From Saccharothrix espanaensis DSM 44229 (GTDB taxonomy: Bacteria > Actinomycetota > Actinomycetes > Mycobacteriales > Pseudonocardiaceae): DNA of 64,000 nucleotides. Shown piece after piece: positions 62,264-64,000 of the stretch. The notes under the pieces are model-generated. The model did no database searches. It had not been told where the DNA came from and saw only the letters and a list, made by a program, of their open reading frames with translations. The position numbers and the translations under genes are program-made. The stretch covers positions 3,906,001-3,970,000 of the forward strand of contig NC_019673.1 in assembly GCF_000328705.1 (NCBI RefSeq). Reading direction: 5' to 3'. How positions within the stretch are numbered: the first letter of the stretch is position 1; the number at the start of each line of letters is the position of its first letter.

Positions 62264-63379
62264 TCAGGAAGGGTTGCCGAAGAAGTCGGCGGAGCCGAAC
62301 GGGACAGCGGTGAGCCGGCCGTCGGGGTGCAGCACGGCCACGACCGGTCCGACGCCGATCGCGGTGACGCCCTGCGGGCTGGTGACCACTGCGGTGAACG
62401 ACGACCTGTCGACCGGGATGGTGGCGGTGACCTTGCCGGTGGCCAACGACACCGCGCTGAGCTGCCGGGCCGGGTCGTTGACGCCGCGGTTGTGCACGAC
62501 GAGCGCCTGCTCCGACCCGGCCCCGGCCAGGGCGGTGCCGCTGATCACCAGGCCCGCCTGCTGGAACACCGCGTCGCCGACCGCGGTCCGGTCGCCGTCC
62601 GGGGCGCGTTTGACCAGGGTGTGGCCGGGGCCGCCGTCGCCCCGGGCGACCAGCTCGACCTGCCCGCCGGCGTACTCGGCCTGCGGCCTGGTGCTGGTCC
62701 GGACCTCGCGCGCGGCGCTCTCGGAAAGCTGCCCCGCCCACGCGGCGGTGGTCGCCGGGTCGGCCGGTGTCGCGGTGGCGGTGTCCAGCGCGATCGTGGA
62801 GACCCGGCCGTCGCCGCCCATGGTGACCACGCGGCGGTTGTCCGCGTCGAACCGGTAGGCCCACGGCGCGGCGATGTAGGAGGAGCCGAGGCCCTCGATC
62901 CCGGCGCCCTCGGCGACCTTCGCCCCGTCGGCCAGGTCGAGGACCACCAGCCCGGAGTCCATGGCCACGTAGGCGTAGCGGGCACCGGCCGCCAGCACGT
63001 CGGCGTTCCCGACGATCCCGTCGGACAGCTGGGTGTCCCAGCGCAGTTCGCCGGTGCCGGTGTCGCGGGCGGCCAGCCGCACCTGGAACATGTCCTGGAA
63101 CATCAGCTGGAACATGCCGCGCGGGCCGTGCCGGGTGTAGGGCACCAGCAGCGCCTCGCGGCCGTCGACCACGGCGAAGCCCGCGCCGCCCTCGGCCTCG
63201 ACGTCCGGTTCGGACGCCACCAGGTAGGAGCCGCCGAAGAACAGGCAGGCGAACAGGGCCAGCGGGATCAGCGGGATCAGCGGTCCGCGCCACGACCGGC
63301 GCGGCGGCATGCCGTACGGCATGGCCGGGTAGTACTGCGGCGGCGTCCCGTACACCGGGTCGGGCTGCGGAATCTTCAT
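62264..63379 (-). CDS. Membrane-anchored propeller-like protein (PA2928-like)
   Basis: A 371-residue protein. A cytoplasmic Pro/Tyr-rich start (PDPVYGTPPQYYPAMPYGMPP) precedes one membrane segment (LIPLIPLALFACLFFGGSYLVA, about residues 33-55). The outer part has PQQ/BamB-like propeller phrases (ARDTGTGELRWDTQLSDGIVG, GLVVLDLADGAKVAEG, VVTMGGDGRVSTIALDTATA, LSAVSLATGKVTATI). It recalls the PA2928 family of unknown function; the match is from memory. ATG 63379. First gene of an operon, divergent from the gene at the right edge. Confidence 0.7.
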   Translation of the reverse strand: MKIPQPDPVYGTPPQYYPAMPYGMPPRRSWRGPLIPLIPLALFACLFFGGSYLVASEPDVEAEGGAGFAVVDGREALLVPYTRHGPRGMFQLMFQDMFQVRLAARDTGTGELRWDTQLSDGIVGNADVLAAGARYAYVAMDSGLVVLDLADGAKVAEGAGIEGLGSSYIAAPWAYRFDADNRRVVTMGGDGRVSTIALDTATATPADPATTAAWAGQLSESAAREVRTSTRPQAEYAGGQVELVARGDGGPGHTLVKRAPDGDRTAVGDAVFQQAGLVISGTALAGAGSEQALVVHNRGVNDPARQLSAVSLATGKVTATIPVDRSSFTAVVTSPQGVTAIGVGPVVAVLHPDGRLTAVPFGSADFFGNPS

Positions 63380-63478
63380 GGTGCCGAGCGTGCGCCGCCG
63401 GACCGTCCTACCGATCACAGGATCGGTGCCGGCACGGCCTCCGACCAGCGCGGACGTCGGACCGGCTAGGCTCGCGGG

Positions 63479-64000
63479 GTGACTACGGGCGCGCGGGCGA
63501 CGGTCGGGGCGGCGTCGCCGAGAGGGCTGCTGATCGACCGGGCGTGGTCGCGGCTGGGCGACGCGGTCGCGCCGCTGGGCAACGGGTCGGGCCGCCCGCT
63601 GGCCCGCACGGTCAAGCTCGTGCTGGACCCGCTGGTGCTGCGCCCGGTGCTGCACCCGGAGTTCGCGGCGGGCGCGGTGGCCGCCGAGCACGCCGACGCG
63701 CTGGTCGACCGGATCGTCGCGGCGGGCCCGGTGCTGGCCGCGACCGCCGCCTGGTTCCTGGTGCTCAAGAAGGCGCGCCGGCGCGCGGGGATCACCGACG
63801 GCAACCCGCAGGACCTCTACTTCCAGCGCTGTTACGAACTCGCGACCGTGCACGGCGACCCCCGGCTGAGCCCGAACGCCGCCGAGCGGGCGGGCGCGGT
63901 GCTCGCCGAGGTGCACGACCAGGACGGGCCGACGGTCGCGGGCCTGCGCGGTTTCGTGACCGACCCGGCCAACGCGCCGGAGCTGACCCGCCTGCTCGAC
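63479..64000 (+). CDS. Unrecognised protein, 3' end outside the window
   Basis: An open frame from GTG 63479 to the window edge gives 174 residues, starting VTTGARATVGAASPRGLLID and continuing with RAWSRLGDAVAPLGNGSGRP, LVLDPLVLRPVLHPEFAAGAVAAEHADALV, then a hydrophobic helix (AAGPVLAATAAWFLVL) and YFQRCYELATVHGDPRLSPNAAERAGAVLAEVHD. No family was recognised. Third-position GC bias is strong, so it is coding. The promoter should lie in the 99-base gap shared with the divergent operon. Confidence 0.6.
   Translation, partial: MTTGARATVGAASPRGLLIDRAWSRLGDAVAPLGNGSGRPLARTVKLVLDPLVLRPVLHPEFAAGAVAAEHADALVDRIVAAGPVLAATAAWFLVLKKARRRAGITDGNPQDLYFQRCYELATVHGDPRLSPNAAERAGAVLAEVHDQDGPTVAGLRGFVTDPANAPELTRLLD

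Overview
The window comes from a high-GC Gram-positive actinomycete, most likely of the Pseudonocardiales (Saccharothrix, Actinosynnema or Lentzea type). The basis is very strong G/C third-position bias, frequent GTG and TTG starts, a mycothiol-linked (Rv2466c-like) oxidoreductase, snapalysin- and streptogrisin-type proteases, an AfsR-type SARP regulator and a rifamycin-associated element. It is a chromosomal region of about 50 intact genes. I saw no rRNA or tRNA genes, insertion sequences, CRISPR arrays or phage genes. Genus-level assignment is inference.

Region by region. 0-6 kb: a chorismate lyase and an aryl-CoA ligase that overlap by 4 bases (probably making 4-hydroxybenzoyl-CoA and closing an operon that starts outside the window), a TetR regulator convergent with an SDR oxidoreductase, an arginase-like remnant, and an ABC-F ATPase gene broken by an internal deletion. 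6-12 kb: a snapalysin-like protease, a lipoprotein serine hydrolase, a small RNAP-alpha-CTD-like protein, a C4-dicarboxylate transporter with an N-formylglutamate amidohydrolase-like enzyme, and an AlkZ-like DNA glycosylase. 12-25 kb: a Tat-exported TolB/amidohydrolase fusion, a SigE-family sigma factor coupled to an LCP protein, a beta-lactamase-fold esterase, DUF1059, PcaB-like lyase, Rv2466c-like protein, alpha/beta hydrolase, a frameshifted gene, and a SigK-type sigma/zinc anti-sigma pair divergent from a DUF4394 protein.

24.7-28.3 kb is a cell-surface block: a secreted Pro-rich protein, a large secreted G/S/T/N/D-rich protein with four long repeats and His/Trp-rich inserts, and a ricin-type lectin. 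28-35 kb holds a luciferase-like monooxygenase, two methyltransferase-fold proteins, a secreted amidase, a kinase-like protein and a small secreted His-rich protein, followed by about 1.2 kb of gene debris. 35.8-41.3 kb is an aspartate-to-alanine energy module: two AspT-type exchangers around an aspartate 4-decarboxylase. 41.6-47.5 kb holds a trypsin-like protease and a resistance-type neighbourhood: APH(6)-like kinase, chloramphenicol-phosphotransferase-like kinase, and the RNA polymerase-protecting helicase HelR, which has a rifamycin-associated element and a structured leader upstream.

47.8-64 kb is rich in signalling and conflict-type genes: an HTH-less TPR protein, two hypothetical proteins, a Ser/Thr kinase, a MerR regulator coupled to a VIT/VWA protein (with MerR-like palindromes both in the promoter and inside the coding sequence), a 67-residue Cys-containing peptide next to a TPR-CHAT protease, a SARP/NB-ARC/TPR regulator convergent with it, a two-gene membrane-protein operon, and an unrecognised partial gene at the right edge.

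The most interesting candidates are the helR leader with its RAE, the peptide/TPR-CHAT pair, the His-rich repeat surface protein with its Pro-rich partner, the intragenic MerR palindromes, and the ABC-F gene that lost its second Walker B region at a short direct repeat.
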